Source: Sphingomonas sp. (GTDB lineage: Bacteria > Pseudomonadota > Alphaproteobacteria > Sphingomonadales > Sphingomonadaceae). Taken from it: DNA of 64,000 bases. Both the position numbers and the translations under genes were made by a program. The notes under the pieces were generated by a model. It had not been told where the DNA came from, did not search any database, and was given only the letters and a program-made list of their open reading frames with translations. The stretch spans positions 1,054,001-1,118,000 of the forward strand of contig NZ_JANINP010000007.1 of NCBI RefSeq assembly GCF_024508665.1. Direction: 5' to 3'. Numbering within the stretch: the stretch's first letter is position 1; each line of letters opens with the position of its first letter. Of the stretch, positions 8,350 to 17,727 are shown piece by piece.

Positions 8350-9572
8350 TCGCGATCGTCGCGATGATCGCCGCCGCGACGATCCAACCGGCTAGCGCCC
8401 AGGTCCGCCGCTTTGCGCTGGGGGCTACGCCGGCATCCCCCGATACCGTCGCGGTCGCGCCAGGGCGCGCCTATGCCGATGGATATGGCTATGAAGCCGG
8501 CAGCGACCGGTTGTTTTCCGTCGCGGCGGCTCCGGGCAATTATCGCGTGACAGTGACGGTCGGACTGCCGAACATGGCGACCGAGACAACGATCAAGGCG
8601 GAGTCGCGCCGCCTGATGGTGGATGCGCTGAAGGTCGCTGCCGGCCGACACGCGACCGTCAGCTTCATCGTCAACGTGCGCGATGCCAGCTTGATCCCGC
8701 CGCCGCCCAATGCGCCGGGCGGATCGCTGGTGCTGCTGAAGCCGCGCGAGAAGAGCTCGTTCAGCTGGGACGACAAGCTGACGCTCGAGATACTCGGCGA
8801 GCATCCCGGCGTGACGGCCATCGCGATCGAGCCGGTAATCGTGCCAACCGTGTTCCTGCTCGGGGACTCGACGGTCACCGACCAGCCGGCCGAGCCGGCC
8901 GCCAGCTGGGGACAGATGCTTCCCGCCTTCTTCGCACCCGACATTGCCATCGCGAATTACGCCGAAAGCGGCGAAACGATGAAGTCATTCATGACCGAGT
9001 TGCGCCTCGCCAAGGTGCTCGAGCTTGCCAAGCCCGGCGACTGGGCGTTGATCCAGTTCGGCCATAACGACCAGAAGGCGAACTGGCCGCAAACCTATGC
9101 CGCGGCCGCGACGACCTATCGCGATTACTTGCGCGCCTGGATCGCAGAGTTCCGCGGGCGCGGAGTCACGCCGGTGCTGGTCACCTCCCCCGAGCGGCGT
9201 TTCTGGGCGGGGACGAAAATCCGACCGACCCTGAGCGATTATGCCGCCGCGGCGAAGGCGGTCGGTGCTGAACTCAAGGTGCCGGTGATCGACCTCAACG
9301 CCATGAGTACGACCTTTTACGAGGCCTTGGGGCCGGATCGCGCACCCATTGCCTTCAATGACAATGGCAAGGATGCGACGCATCATGACAATTACGGCGC
9401 CTGGGTGCTGGCGCGGTGCGTGGTGAAGGGATTGGCGGATGCGAAGGTAATGGTGGCGCGGCATTTGAAACCCGATTTGGGGTCGTTCGACCCGGCTCGT
9501 CCGCCCGATCCGGCGCGCTTCAAGCTGGCGCCCAGCATCGCGCACGACGCGCGCCGTCCGGACGGCAATTGA
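8340..9572 (+). CDS. Two-domain rhamnogalacturonan acetylesterase (CE12, YesY-like)
   Basis: 410 residues with a signal peptide ending in ASA. Residues about 22-165 form a beta-rich N-terminal domain (YADGYGYEAGSDRLFSV, NYRVTVTVG), like the carbohydrate-binding-type domain fused to many CE12 enzymes. The SGNH domain follows: FLLGDSTVTD (Ser177), NYAESGET, QFGHNDQ, and DATHHDNYGA with Asp345 and His348/349. It probably deacetylates RG-I, perhaps larger fragments or a different acetyl position than the preceding single-domain paralogue. Start overlaps the upstream stop by 10 nt and its own stop overlaps the next start (TGATG), indicating translational coupling. Confidence 0.87.
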   Translation: MRLIAIVAMIAAATIQPASAQVRRFALGATPASPDTVAVAPGRAYADGYGYEAGSDRLFSVAAAPGNYRVTVTVGLPNMATETTIKAESRRLMVDALKVAAGRHATVSFIVNVRDASLIPPPPNAPGGSLVLLKPREKSSFSWDDKLTLEILGEHPGVTAIAIEPVIVPTVFLLGDSTVTDQPAEPAASWGQMLPAFFAPDIAIANYAESGETMKSFMTELRLAKVLELAKPGDWALIQFGHNDQKANWPQTYAAAATTYRDYLRAWIAEFRGRGVTPVLVTSPERRFWAGTKIRPTLSDYAAAAKAVGAELKVPVIDLNAMSTTFYEALGPDRAPIAFNDNGKDATHHDNYGAWVLARCVVKGLADAKVMVARHLKPDLGSFDPARPPDPARFKLAPSIAHDARRPDGN

Positions 9573-10552
9573 TGACGACACGCCGTTCGTTGATCACCGG
9601 CTCGATCGCCGCATCTCTTGCCCTTCCCGCCGCGCTAAGCGCCGCACGGGAGGCGGCGGGCGAGGGCGCCACGGTCGATCGCTTCCCGATCTGGCCCAAG
9701 GCCCCGCCCGGCGCGCCGACACCAGCCGTGGTCGAGCAATGGGTCAAAAGATCGCCCAATGGCGGTGCCGATGACATCGCATGGCCGCACGTCGCGTCGC
9801 CGATGCTGACGATGGTCAAGCCGGCCAAACCGAACGGTGCGGCGGTGCTGATTTGCCCGGGCGGCGGCTATGCCCGCGTCGCCGTGGGCCGTACCGGCGG
9901 TGCCATCGCCCGCGACTTCGCCGCGCGCGGGATTACCGCGTTCGAGTTGCTCTATCGGCTGCCGCACGACAATTGGGCCGCTGGTCCCGACGCACCGCTC
10001 CAGGATGCGCAACGCGCCATGCGAGTGATCCGCGCCGGCGCGGGTACGCGCTGGAGCATCGATCCGGCGCGCGTCGCGGTGACCGGTTTTTCGGCTGGCG
10101 GGCATCTCGCGGCGCGGCTGGCGAGCCGATCCGGGCTTTCGACCTATCAGCCGCAGGATGCCGCCGATCGGCTGTCGGCGGCGCCTATCGTGGCGGGGCT
10201 GTTCTTTCCGGTCATTACGATGATGGACGACGGCGTTCATGCCCAGTCGCGCCGCGAGCTATTGGGCGGGCACGCTGCGGATGCGCAATGGCAGCGACGT
10301 TATTCGGCGCAATGTGATCTGCCGGCGTCGATGCCGCCCAGTTTTGTCGCCTGTAACGGCGACGATCCGGTGGTGCCGTTTCGCAATGCGATGCTGATGT
10401 TCGAGGCGTTGAAAGCGGCGCAGGTCCCGGCCGAATTGATGGTATTCGAAAAGGGTGGCCACGGGCCGCCGGTCAACCACAAGGATGGCGCGCCGGTGCC
10501 ATGGCTGGACCTGTTCATCGCGTGGAGCCGCGATCACGGCTGGCCTGGCTGA
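9572..10552 (+). CDS. Alpha/beta-hydrolase carbohydrate esterase, exported
   Basis: 326 residues. The ATG overlaps the previous stop codon. The N-terminus MTTRRSLITGSIAASLALPAAL is a Tat-like export signal. The fold is the alpha/beta-hydrolase type: oxyanion-loop motif CPGGGYARVAVGRTG, nucleophile elbow GFSAGGH with Ser174, an Asp in ACNGDDPVVP, and a late His in EKGGHGPP. Similar proteins occur as acetylxylan or feruloyl-like esterases in plant polysaccharide loci. Downstream of two CE12 genes it probably removes acetyl or other ester groups from pectin oligosaccharides. The exact ester cannot be told from sequence. Confidence 0.8.
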   Translation: MTTRRSLITGSIAASLALPAALSAAREAAGEGATVDRFPIWPKAPPGAPTPAVVEQWVKRSPNGGADDIAWPHVASPMLTMVKPAKPNGAAVLICPGGGYARVAVGRTGGAIARDFAARGITAFELLYRLPHDNWAAGPDAPLQDAQRAMRVIRAGAGTRWSIDPARVAVTGFSAGGHLAARLASRSGLSTYQPQDAADRLSAAPIVAGLFFPVITMMDDGVHAQSRRELLGGHAADAQWQRRYSAQCDLPASMPPSFVACNGDDPVVPFRNAMLMFEALKAAQVPAELMVFEKGGHGPPVNHKDGAPVPWLDLFIAWSRDHGWPG

Positions 10553-10563
10553 CGGTCGTCGAC

Positions 10564-10619
10564 TTGAACCGAGCGCGGTGGCGACCCCGTCATTGCGCTG
10601 CCGTCTCGCTCGGTTTCAA
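10564..10619. terminator. Large inverted repeat between convergent genes
   Basis: TTGAACCGAGCG (10564-10575) can pair with CGCTCGGTTTCAA (10607-10619), with a single-base bulge. The repeat spans the 37-nt gap between the esterase stop and the opposing PL11 stop, and runs into the last PL11 codons. It probably serves as a bidirectional terminator, although neither side has a clean T-run. Confidence 0.5.
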
Positions 10620-12524
10620 CGCGCCGGGAAAGTAGCTCAGATGGGGAGGCTGGTTGTAGGCGGTGTTCTGCCACGCCACGCCGGCGCGATAGACGGGGTC
10701 CTGCATCAGCGTGACCAAACGATGCGTGGTCGGATAGGGCGTGGTGTAGATGCGAAGCTCGCGGTTGTCGGCCGAGCGCCACACTACTTCCTCGCGCCAA
10801 TCCCCCAGGATGTCGGCCTGCAAGGCAGGCGTCGCCTTGGTACCGTTGTTCGATGCGACGTCGTCGGGATGCAGCAGCGTGACGGCGGTGCTGGTCTTCC
10901 AGTCCCATTTGCTGATCGTCGTGCCGTCGAGCAATTCCTGCAGCAGATCGCCGTCCCAATAGATAGCGAAGTTGGTCTGACGCGGCGCCGGGCCGATCAC
11001 ATTGCCGTGGACGTCGAACAGGTCGCGGCTGTTGGATCCCCAGAATTCGTCGCCGACATAGCGCGGATCGATATCGGCGGCGACGCCGCGGCCGGTGTCG
11101 CTCTCGGCCGGTTTGGTCCACAGGATCTCGCCGGTGCGCGCGTCGAGCAGGCCCGAGCCGAGCCCACCATTCGCCTTCACTTCCTCGAACACGCCCCATT
11201 TCTCGAGGCCTGGCCGCAGCGGGTCGAGGTCGCCGACATGCATCGTGTCGCCGTGATAGAGCGGGTCGCTCCATAGCCCCTTACCGTTGTCGTCGACCGC
11301 CATCGATCCGTAGATCACCTCGTCGCGGCCATCGCCATCGACGTCGGCGATGCTGAGCTGGTGATTGCCGCGATTGCCATAATCGCCATTGCCGGGCGCC
11401 GCCGAATCGAACAGCCAACGCTCGGTCAGCTTGCCGCCGTGATAATCCCAGGCGGCGATCGCCGTCCGAGCATAATAGCCGCGCCCGAAGATCATGCTGG
11501 GATGCCGCCCGTCGAGATAGGCGGTGCCGGCCAGGAAGCGATCCGCGCGGTTGGCGTAGCCGTCGCCCCAGGTGTCGCGCAATTGTTCGAAGGTTGGATT
11601 GCCGCCGGGATAGCGGGGAGGGTCGTAGGGCGCGGTGGCCAGCGCCCGGCCGGTCCGGCCATCGAACACGGTGAGATATTCTGGGCCTTTGAGGATCCGG
11701 CCCTTCAGCGGGGCTACCTTGGTTCCGTCGGCGAGTAGCTTAGCGCCGGTGCGGTCGGGCTGCGGCACCTCGCCGTCACGGCTGCGCCAGTCGGCCTTCG
11801 CATGGCCAATGACCTTGCCTGTGCCGTCGACCGTCCCGTCGGCCGTTTTCATCGCCACTTCGGCGCGGCCATCGCCGTCGTAATCGAACACCTGGAATTG
11901 GGTGTAATGCGCGCCGGCGCGGATATTCCTGCCGAGATCGATCCGCCAAAGCCTTTTGCCGTCCAGCGTATAGGCGTCGACGAATACGTCGCCGGTATAG
12001 CCGGCCTGGCTATTGTCGTGGCTGTTGGTCGGGTCCCACTTCAGGATCAGCTCGTACCGGCCGTCGCCGTCGAGATCACCCGCCGATACGTCATTGGCGG
12101 TGTAGGTATAGGATTCTCCATCGGGCTCCGTTCCGCCCTGCGGCGGGGTCAGCGGGATCGACAGATACCCCTTGGGCAGCATGATTGCCGGCGCGCTCGC
12201 CTTTTGCCGGGCGCCAATACCAGCGACACGCACCGTATAATGCACAGCAGCCGATCCGTCGGGATCGACGAACGAGGTCGCTTCGGAGATCGGTGTGCCG
12301 TTGATGCGGCGCCCGTCGCGATAGACGTCGAAGCCGACATTTCGTGGATCACTCTTCAATAAGCGCCAGCTGACCAGCCAGCCGCCGCCCTTGGCCGGGG
12401 AGGCGATCAGCCCGCGATCGAGTCGCTCGGCCTCCCGCGGCGGCGCCGCGCCGACGACGCTCGCCACGGCCAGCAGTCCGCCAAGCGCGGCCGTCGCAAT
12501 CAGCATTTTCCTGAAGCCCCGCAT
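10590..12524 (-). CDS. Rhamnogalacturonan lyase (PL11), secreted
   Basis: 644 residues; ATG 12524 follows a GAGAGGATGTC context. A signal peptide ends near VVGAAP. A short beta-domain (about 35-125; FDVYRDGRRINGTPI) precedes an eight-bladed propeller carrying repeated calcium-site motifs such as GDLDGDGRYELILKWDP, FDYDGDGRAEVAMKTADG and ADVDGDGRDEVIYG. This is the PL11 pattern of YesW/YesX enzymes, which cleave the rhamnose-galacturonate bond in the RG-I backbone by beta-elimination with calcium. Length fits the family. It is transcribed away from the large TonB receptor gene, with which it shares a 315-nt promoter region. Confidence 0.93.
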   Translation of the reverse strand: MRGFRKMLIATAALGGLLAVASVVGAAPPREAERLDRGLIASPAKGGGWLVSWRLLKSDPRNVGFDVYRDGRRINGTPISEATSFVDPDGSAAVHYTVRVAGIGARQKASAPAIMLPKGYLSIPLTPPQGGTEPDGESYTYTANDVSAGDLDGDGRYELILKWDPTNSHDNSQAGYTGDVFVDAYTLDGKRLWRIDLGRNIRAGAHYTQFQVFDYDGDGRAEVAMKTADGTVDGTGKVIGHAKADWRSRDGEVPQPDRTGAKLLADGTKVAPLKGRILKGPEYLTVFDGRTGRALATAPYDPPRYPGGNPTFEQLRDTWGDGYANRADRFLAGTAYLDGRHPSMIFGRGYYARTAIAAWDYHGGKLTERWLFDSAAPGNGDYGNRGNHQLSIADVDGDGRDEVIYGSMAVDDNGKGLWSDPLYHGDTMHVGDLDPLRPGLEKWGVFEEVKANGGLGSGLLDARTGEILWTKPAESDTGRGVAADIDPRYVGDEFWGSNSRDLFDVHGNVIGPAPRQTNFAIYWDGDLLQELLDGTTISKWDWKTSTAVTLLHPDDVASNNGTKATPALQADILGDWREEVVWRSADNRELRIYTTPYPTTHRLVTLMQDPVYRAGVAWQNTAYNQPPHLSYFPGALKPSETAAQ

Positions 12525-12839
12525 GACATCCTCTCTCCACCTGCGTGATATTATCCTACTTAATAGGATTGCATTCCACGTTTTGGCAACATAGAGTGAA
12601 ACGACTGCTCACAATGTGGACAGCTAAAGCGAAGGCCGGACGACGGTAAAGAGCCGCGTCACGAGGAGGGATGATGATGAAGGTGCGATTTTTTCCGGCA
12701 GGAATCACTACGGGCCGTGGCCGCCCGGCCGCTACCGCCCGCATCGTCGTCGACGCCAGATAATCATAAACGCGAAAATTCGCACCGGGCCGGGAGGGCG
12801 CCGGGACAATGCGAAGCGCGGTACAGGAGAGAGACACCG
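12525..12839. other. Divergent promoter region, PL11 / TonB receptor
   Basis: This 315-nt non-coding gap must hold the promoters for both the PL11 lyase (left) and the TonB receptor (right). An AT-rich patch at 12545-12600 contains a perfect inverted repeat (12553-12569). The remaining 240 nt is GC-rich; short frames there have no ribosome sites and look non-coding. Confidence 0.6.
12553..12569. promoter_or_regulatory. Perfect 6-5-6 inverted repeat, candidate operator
   Basis: The sequence is ATCCTA-CTTAA-TAGGAT, a perfect palindrome with a 5-nt AT spacer, 28 nt upstream of the PL11 start. Size and symmetry suit a dimeric repressor such as the nearby GntR/FadR-type or IclR-type protein. I saw no second perfect copy in the locus. 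Confidence 0.45.
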
Positions 12840-15800
12840 ATGACTGCAGATCGCCGGCGGATGGGGCGCCGCCTGACCACCACTTCCGTTCTCGCTTTGA
12901 CGCTGGGCTGCGCCATCGCTCTGCCCGCGCAGGCCCAGACGGCACCTGCCACTCCGCCGCAGACCGATCCCGCACCTTCACCCGCAACCGCCGCTCAGCC
13001 GCAGACCGAAGATCAGGCCGACACGACGCCCGGCAATGACAAGGGCGAGATTCTCGTTGTCGGCACGCGCGCGTCGCTGCGCTCGGCGATCGCGCGCAAG
13101 CGCAATGCCGGGACGGTGGTCGATTCGATCGTGGCCGACGACATCGCCAGCTTCCCTGACAAGAATGTCGGTGACTCGCTCGCTCGCGTGACCGGCGTGC
13201 AGCTCAGCCGCGATTTCGGCGAAGGCGTCCAGGTGTCGATCCGTGGTGTCGAGCCGGATCTCAACCGCGTCGAAGTCAACGGGATGAGCCAGGTGTCGGC
13301 GCTCGGCACGCGTGGCGGCGACTTTCGCGAGCTGGCGACCGAACTGGTCAAGTCGATCGACGTCTATAAGGGCTATACCGTCGACCTGACCGAGGGCGGG
13401 ATAGGCGGAACAGTGTCGATCGAGACGCGCAAGCCGCTGGAGCTGACCAAGGCTCTCGGCAGTATCGTGCTTTCGGAGCAGCATCTCGACACGAGCCAGG
13501 ATTGGCGGCCGCGCGGCACCTTCGTGATCGGGACGCCGCACCTGTTCACCGACAAGTTGGGCGTGCTGCTGAACGTCACCTATGACGACGTCACGACGCG
13601 TCAGGATTATGCCAGCAATACCAACTACAAGCGCTTGGCCGATTTCGATCATTCGGACCAGAAGACGGTCGCCGACCCGAACTATGCCGACTTCAACACC
13701 TACGCGAGCTGCGCGAACGTCGGCTTCACCGCGAAGGCGAGCTTCGCGACGCGCCGCGCGGCGTGCGAGACGCAGTTCTTCGACTGGGTGGCGACGGTGC
13801 CGCGCTATCGCAATCTCGTGCGGCGCGACAAGCGCTTGTCGGGCGACTTCACGATTCAGTACGAGGTCGCGCACAATTTTCGCTGGTATGCCGAAGCGCA
13901 GATCAACAACCGCGACCAGCGGCTGATGGACACGAATTATTCGCTCGATATCGGGCGTTACCAGCGTTTCCAGCTCGACCCTTCGCTGGGCACGAGCTCG
14001 ACGCCGCAGGTCAAGGTCGGGACCTCCACGGTCGACGGAAACCATGTGGTGACGAGCTACACCACCGCCTTGAATTCGGTGAACATCGGCACTGCCGCGG
14101 CGCCGGTCTATAGCGGTTCGAGCAACATCCTCGGCGTCCAGCGCCGCGATTTCCAATACAACCAGAAGTCGCAATATTTCACCTCCGGCTTCGATTGGGA
14201 TTTCGGCCGGCTCAAGATCAAGGGCATGGGGTCGTACGCAAAGGCGACCACGATCGGTGAGACGAACCTCATCTCGCTGAGCACCGGCATCGCCGGTGCG
14301 TCGGTGGATACGCGAAACGACCTGGGCATCCCGGTGCTGACCTACCCGAGCAGCGTTGATCCCGCCGATCCCAATATCTATGTCGACTATAACCGTGCCG
14401 GAAATGTGGGGCAGGCGGGGCCGGTGCTGCAATATCGACCCTCTCAGTCGAGCAACACCGAGAAGCAGCTGAAGCTCGACGCCGATTGGCAAGTCGATCT
14501 CGGCCCCCTGAAGATGATCGAATTCGGCGGCCAGGTCCGCTGGCAGGACTATATCTCCTATACCGGCGGCGGTTCGCGCCTGATTTCCGCGCCCGGAGTT
14601 ACGCCGCTCGTCTATCAGAGCAGTGCCAACGTCTCGTACACCACCAACGTGGTGGACGCGGCCACCGTGCCGCAGCGCGTGAATGGCACCACTTACTACA
14701 TCACGCGTGCCGAATATGCCGGGCTGATCGATGCGCTCGGGACGGTGAGCGGCGGCGCGCCATTGTTCACTGGCCTGCAGGGCGCACCGAACACGATCCC
14801 GGGCCGCATATCCTACGCCAATTTCAATTCCGACATCCTCGGCAAATATTATGACCTGTCGGGCTTCGACCAGGATCTGGTGCTGAAGGCGAATGGTCTG
14901 CCGCAAATCCCGGCCTACCAGATCAGCGAGACGGTTGCCGCAGGGTATCTGAAGGCGGATTTCGCCACCCATGTGTTCGGCATGCGACTGACCGGCAATG
15001 GCGGCGTTCGCTATACCTTCACCAGGGACAGCGGCATCGGCACCAATATCAGCCGCGTCACTCGCTTCAACTCGACCGGGGGCACCGAGACCGTGGTGCT
15101 GGCCGCGCAACAGGCGACGCTGAAGAACAGTTATGCGGACGTGCTGCCGGCGTTCAACGCCGCGCTGGAGTTCACCCCCAATCTGGTGCTGCGCGCCAAC
15201 TGGGCAAAGAACCTGGCCCGTCCGAAACCGACCGACCTCGTGCCGAACATCAACTGTCTCGACGACGCCACCGTCGCCGCGGCCGACGACGTCTGCACGG
15301 CCGGCAACCCAGATCTGAAACCGTATCGTGCCGATCAGTGGGAGCTCAACCTCGCCTGGTATCCTAACAAGGATACATTGGTCAGCCTTGGCTATTACAA
15401 GAAATACGAATCGAGCTTCGTCGTTCCGAACGTGACGCGGAGCGGAGTGGACCTGTTCCACGACGGTGTCACCTATACCGTCCGCCAGCCGATAAACGGG
15501 TTCGGCGCGCTGCTCGACGGCATCGAGGCGAGCGCGCAAACGGTCTTCAGCTTCCTGCCCAAGCCGTTCGACGGCTTTGGCGCATCCGGGAACCTGACCT
15601 ACGCCCGGGCGATCCGCACCAACCTGACCAATTCGGCGACCGGCGCTCCACTGAAGGAATATCCCGGCCTGTCGACCTGGACCTGGAATGCCAGCGTCTT
15701 CTACGACAAGGGGTTCCTCAACGTCCGGATGAACTACAATTACCGGTCGGATTGGCTGGTGACGATCGCCGACTCCAACAACGGCAACCTCCCGATCTAT

Positions 15801-15986
15801 CGCAAGGCCGAGGGGTATCTGGACGGCAAGATCACCCTCCGTTTCCCCAAATGGCACTTCAGCGTGTTCGCCGAGATGCAGAACATCAACAAGGAATATT
15901 CCAAGTCCTATGTGAAGGGCATCGGCACCTCGGAAGTCTATTATCCCGGGCAGCGCTTCTTCCTCGGCGTGCAGGCCAAGTTCTGA
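12840..15986 (+). CDS. TonB-dependent receptor for pectin/RG-I oligosaccharides
   Basis: 1048 residues; ATG 12840 follows a CAGGAGAGAG ribosome site. A signal peptide ends LPAQAQ, followed by a Pro/Thr/Gln-rich linker with a TonB-box-like ILVVGTRASL. The plug domain (about 75-200) carries IRGVEPDLNRVEVNG and GGIGGTVSIETRKPLE, the signature of the Caulobacter/Xanthomonas/sphingomonad carbohydrate receptors. The large barrel ends with VYYPGQRFFLGVQAKF. Such receptors import oligosaccharides across the outer membrane using TonB energy. Set between PL11 and GH28 genes, it is probably the main RG-I oligosaccharide importer. Two Cys pairs in the loop region (about residues 300-320) may form disulfides. 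Confidence 0.92.
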   Translation: MTADRRRMGRRLTTTSVLALTLGCAIALPAQAQTAPATPPQTDPAPSPATAAQPQTEDQADTTPGNDKGEILVVGTRASLRSAIARKRNAGTVVDSIVADDIASFPDKNVGDSLARVTGVQLSRDFGEGVQVSIRGVEPDLNRVEVNGMSQVSALGTRGGDFRELATELVKSIDVYKGYTVDLTEGGIGGTVSIETRKPLELTKALGSIVLSEQHLDTSQDWRPRGTFVIGTPHLFTDKLGVLLNVTYDDVTTRQDYASNTNYKRLADFDHSDQKTVADPNYADFNTYASCANVGFTAKASFATRRAACETQFFDWVATVPRYRNLVRRDKRLSGDFTIQYEVAHNFRWYAEAQINNRDQRLMDTNYSLDIGRYQRFQLDPSLGTSSTPQVKVGTSTVDGNHVVTSYTTALNSVNIGTAAAPVYSGSSNILGVQRRDFQYNQKSQYFTSGFDWDFGRLKIKGMGSYAKATTIGETNLISLSTGIAGASVDTRNDLGIPVLTYPSSVDPADPNIYVDYNRAGNVGQAGPVLQYRPSQSSNTEKQLKLDADWQVDLGPLKMIEFGGQVRWQDYISYTGGGSRLISAPGVTPLVYQSSANVSYTTNVVDAATVPQRVNGTTYYITRAEYAGLIDALGTVSGGAPLFTGLQGAPNTIPGRISYANFNSDILGKYYDLSGFDQDLVLKANGLPQIPAYQISETVAAGYLKADFATHVFGMRLTGNGGVRYTFTRDSGIGTNISRVTRFNSTGGTETVVLAAQQATLKNSYADVLPAFNAALEFTPNLVLRANWAKNLARPKPTDLVPNINCLDDATVAAADDVCTAGNPDLKPYRADQWELNLAWYPNKDTLVSLGYYKKYESSFVVPNVTRSGVDLFHDGVTYTVRQPINGFGALLDGIEASAQTVFSFLPKPFDGFGASGNLTYARAIRTNLTNSATGAPLKEYPGLSTWTWNASVFYDKGFLNVRMNYNYRSDWLVTIADSNNGNLPIYRKAEGYLDGKITLRFPKWHFSVFAEMQNINKEYSKSYVKGIGTSEVYYPGQRFFLGVQAKF

Positions 15987-16013
15987 CGCGGAAGGGCTAC
16001 ACTTTCCTCCCCT

Positions 16014-16048
16014 CGACCGGCTGCCCAGCGGGCTGCCGGTCGCCTTTT
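16014..16048 (+). terminator. Rho-independent terminator after TonB receptor
   Basis: CGACCGGC (16014-16021) pairs with GCCGGTCG (16035-16042). An inner GCCC/GGGC extension continues the stem, and CCTTTT follows. It lies 28 nt past the receptor stop, so the receptor is probably a separate transcript from the GH28 operon or is attenuated there. Confidence 0.75.
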
Positions 16049-16103
16049 CGCGGGCGGGATCGGGCGGTTGACGCGAAAATCTGCCGCATGGACGAAGCAG
16101 GGC

Positions 16104-17657
16104 ATGCGACGTCGTAAAAGAGCGAGCGAAGCGGCGTTGACGCGCAGGGATCTGAGCCTCGGCCTCGTCGCGGGTGCATTGCTCCCGTTTCCGGCCCGGG
16201 CTGGCCAACTGTTTGACGTTAGGGCGTTTGGTGCGAAAGGCGATGGCCGCACCATCGATAGCGGCGCCATCAACGCAGCGATCGCTGCGGCCGCGCGTGC
16301 CGGCGGCGGTGCTGTGCTGATTCCGCCCGGTCGCTATCTCTGCTTTTCGATCGAATTGAAGAGCCGTGTCACCATCCAGTTGGCGAAGGGCGCGGTAATC
16401 GAAGCGGCCGATCCGGCACGGCACGCCGGCCAATATGACCTGCCGGAAGATGCCGACCAACTCTATCAGGATTTCGGACACAGCCATTGGCGCAACAGCC
16501 TGATTTGGGGAGAGGAAGTCGAGGACGCCGCGATCGTCGGCCCCGGCCTGATTCACGGCCTGGGATTGACGCGCGACGGACCCGGCGCGCGATGGAAGGC
16601 CCAGACGGGGGAGCGTCCCTTGTCGATGCAGGGCATGACCGACGCGCAGATCGCCGCGCTTGAGCCCGCCGCGACGGCGATGCGCGGAAAAGGCAACAAG
16701 GCGATCGCGTTCCGCAACGGCCGCAACATCCGCCTGGCCGGATTCTCGATGCTGAAATGCGGGCATTTCGCGATCCTCGCGACGGGTACGCGCGACCTGA
16801 CGATCCGGGACCTGACGATCGACACCGAGCGCGACGGCATCGACCTGGACTGCGTACAGGATGCGCTGGTCGATAATTGCCACGTCAATACGCCCAATGA
16901 CGACGCGATTGTGGTCAAGGCCAGCTACGCGCTCGGCCGGGCGATTGCCGCCGAGCGCGTGACGATCCGGCGTTGCGCGGTATCGGGCTACGATCTCGGC
17001 ACGATGCTCGACGGTAGCCGGCGTATGACGCAGGAACTGGCCCCCGACCGCGATCGCGTCACCGGCCGTATCAAGCTGGGGACCGAGAGCAACGGCGGTT
17101 ATCGCGATATCCTGATCGAGGATTGCAGCTTCACCCATTGCCGCGGTCTTGCGCTGGAGACCGTCGATGGCGGGGTGATGGAGCATGTCGTCGCGCGGCG
17201 GCTGACGATGCGCGATATTACCACCGCGCCGATCTTCCTGCGGTTGGGCGATCGCCGGCGCGGACCGCCCGGAACCGGGATCGGCGCCATCCGCGACGTC
17301 ACGATCAGCGACGTGGAGGCGATCGGTATCGACCACCGCTATCCAGCAGCGATTGCCGGGCTGGCCGGCCACCCGATCGAGAATGTGAGGCTCGCGAATA
17401 TCCGGCTGACCTATGACGGCGGAGGCACAGGCGCCGATGCCGCGCGCCGTCCGGAGGAGCATCCCGGCGCGTATCCCGAACCGAGCATGTTCGGCCCGTT
17501 GCCCGCCTGGGGATTATGGGTGCGGCACGCGCGCGGGCTGACGATCGACGGGCTCCAACTGGCCGTGTCCGCGCCCGATGCGCGACCGCCGATCCTGCTC
17601 GACGATGCTCCGAATTCGACCATTTTCAGGACGCCGTTTTGGCGCGGTCGAGATTGA
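16104..17657 (+). CDS. GH28 polygalacturonase / rhamnogalacturonan hydrolase, exported
   Basis: 517 residues from ATG 16104; a TTG at 16068 is also in frame. TRRDLSLGLVAGALLPFPARAG is a Tat-type signal. The mature part starts with the pectate-lyase-superfamily motif FDVRAFGAKGDGRTIDSGAIN and builds a right-handed beta-helix. GH28 active-site motifs are present: DGIDLD and NTPNDD (the two Asp of NDD as catalytic candidates) and RIKLGTESNGG. Canonical GHG is not obvious, which suggests an exo-acting or rhamnogalacturonan-directed branch rather than a classic endo-polygalacturonase. It starts a run of collinear genes for downstream RG-I breakdown. Confidence 0.88.
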   Translation: MRRRKRASEAALTRRDLSLGLVAGALLPFPARAGQLFDVRAFGAKGDGRTIDSGAINAAIAAAARAGGGAVLIPPGRYLCFSIELKSRVTIQLAKGAVIEAADPARHAGQYDLPEDADQLYQDFGHSHWRNSLIWGEEVEDAAIVGPGLIHGLGLTRDGPGARWKAQTGERPLSMQGMTDAQIAALEPAATAMRGKGNKAIAFRNGRNIRLAGFSMLKCGHFAILATGTRDLTIRDLTIDTERDGIDLDCVQDALVDNCHVNTPNDDAIVVKASYALGRAIAAERVTIRRCAVSGYDLGTMLDGSRRMTQELAPDRDRVTGRIKLGTESNGGYRDILIEDCSFTHCRGLALETVDGGVMEHVVARRLTMRDITTAPIFLRLGDRRRGPPGTGIGAIRDVTISDVEAIGIDHRYPAAIAGLAGHPIENVRLANIRLTYDGGGTGADAARRPEEHPGAYPEPSMFGPLPAWGLWVRHARGLTIDGLQLAVSAPDARPPILLDDAPNSTIFRTPFWRGRD

Positions 17658-17700
17658 CCGGCGAGGCAATGTCGGATACCAGATTTTGAACATATATACC

Positions 17701-17710
17701 ACATAATGGG
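17701..17710 (+). promoter_or_regulatory. Second copy of ACATAATGGG motif
   Basis: This ten-base motif, followed here by a T-run, lies 18 nt upstream of the mutarotase start in the 70-nt gap after GH28. It is identical to 7455-7464. The neighbouring AT-rich sequence (17680-17716) is a promoter candidate for the mutarotase-GH35 operon. Confidence 0.3.
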
Positions 17711-17727
17711 TTTTTTAGGGAGGGTTG

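Noticed and set aside
12978..17462. 1494-codon minus-strand frame across the TonB receptor and GH28 genes
   Set aside because: It spans two well-recognised genes and their terminator on the other strand, and the product is low-complexity Arg/Asp/Gly-rich with no domain.
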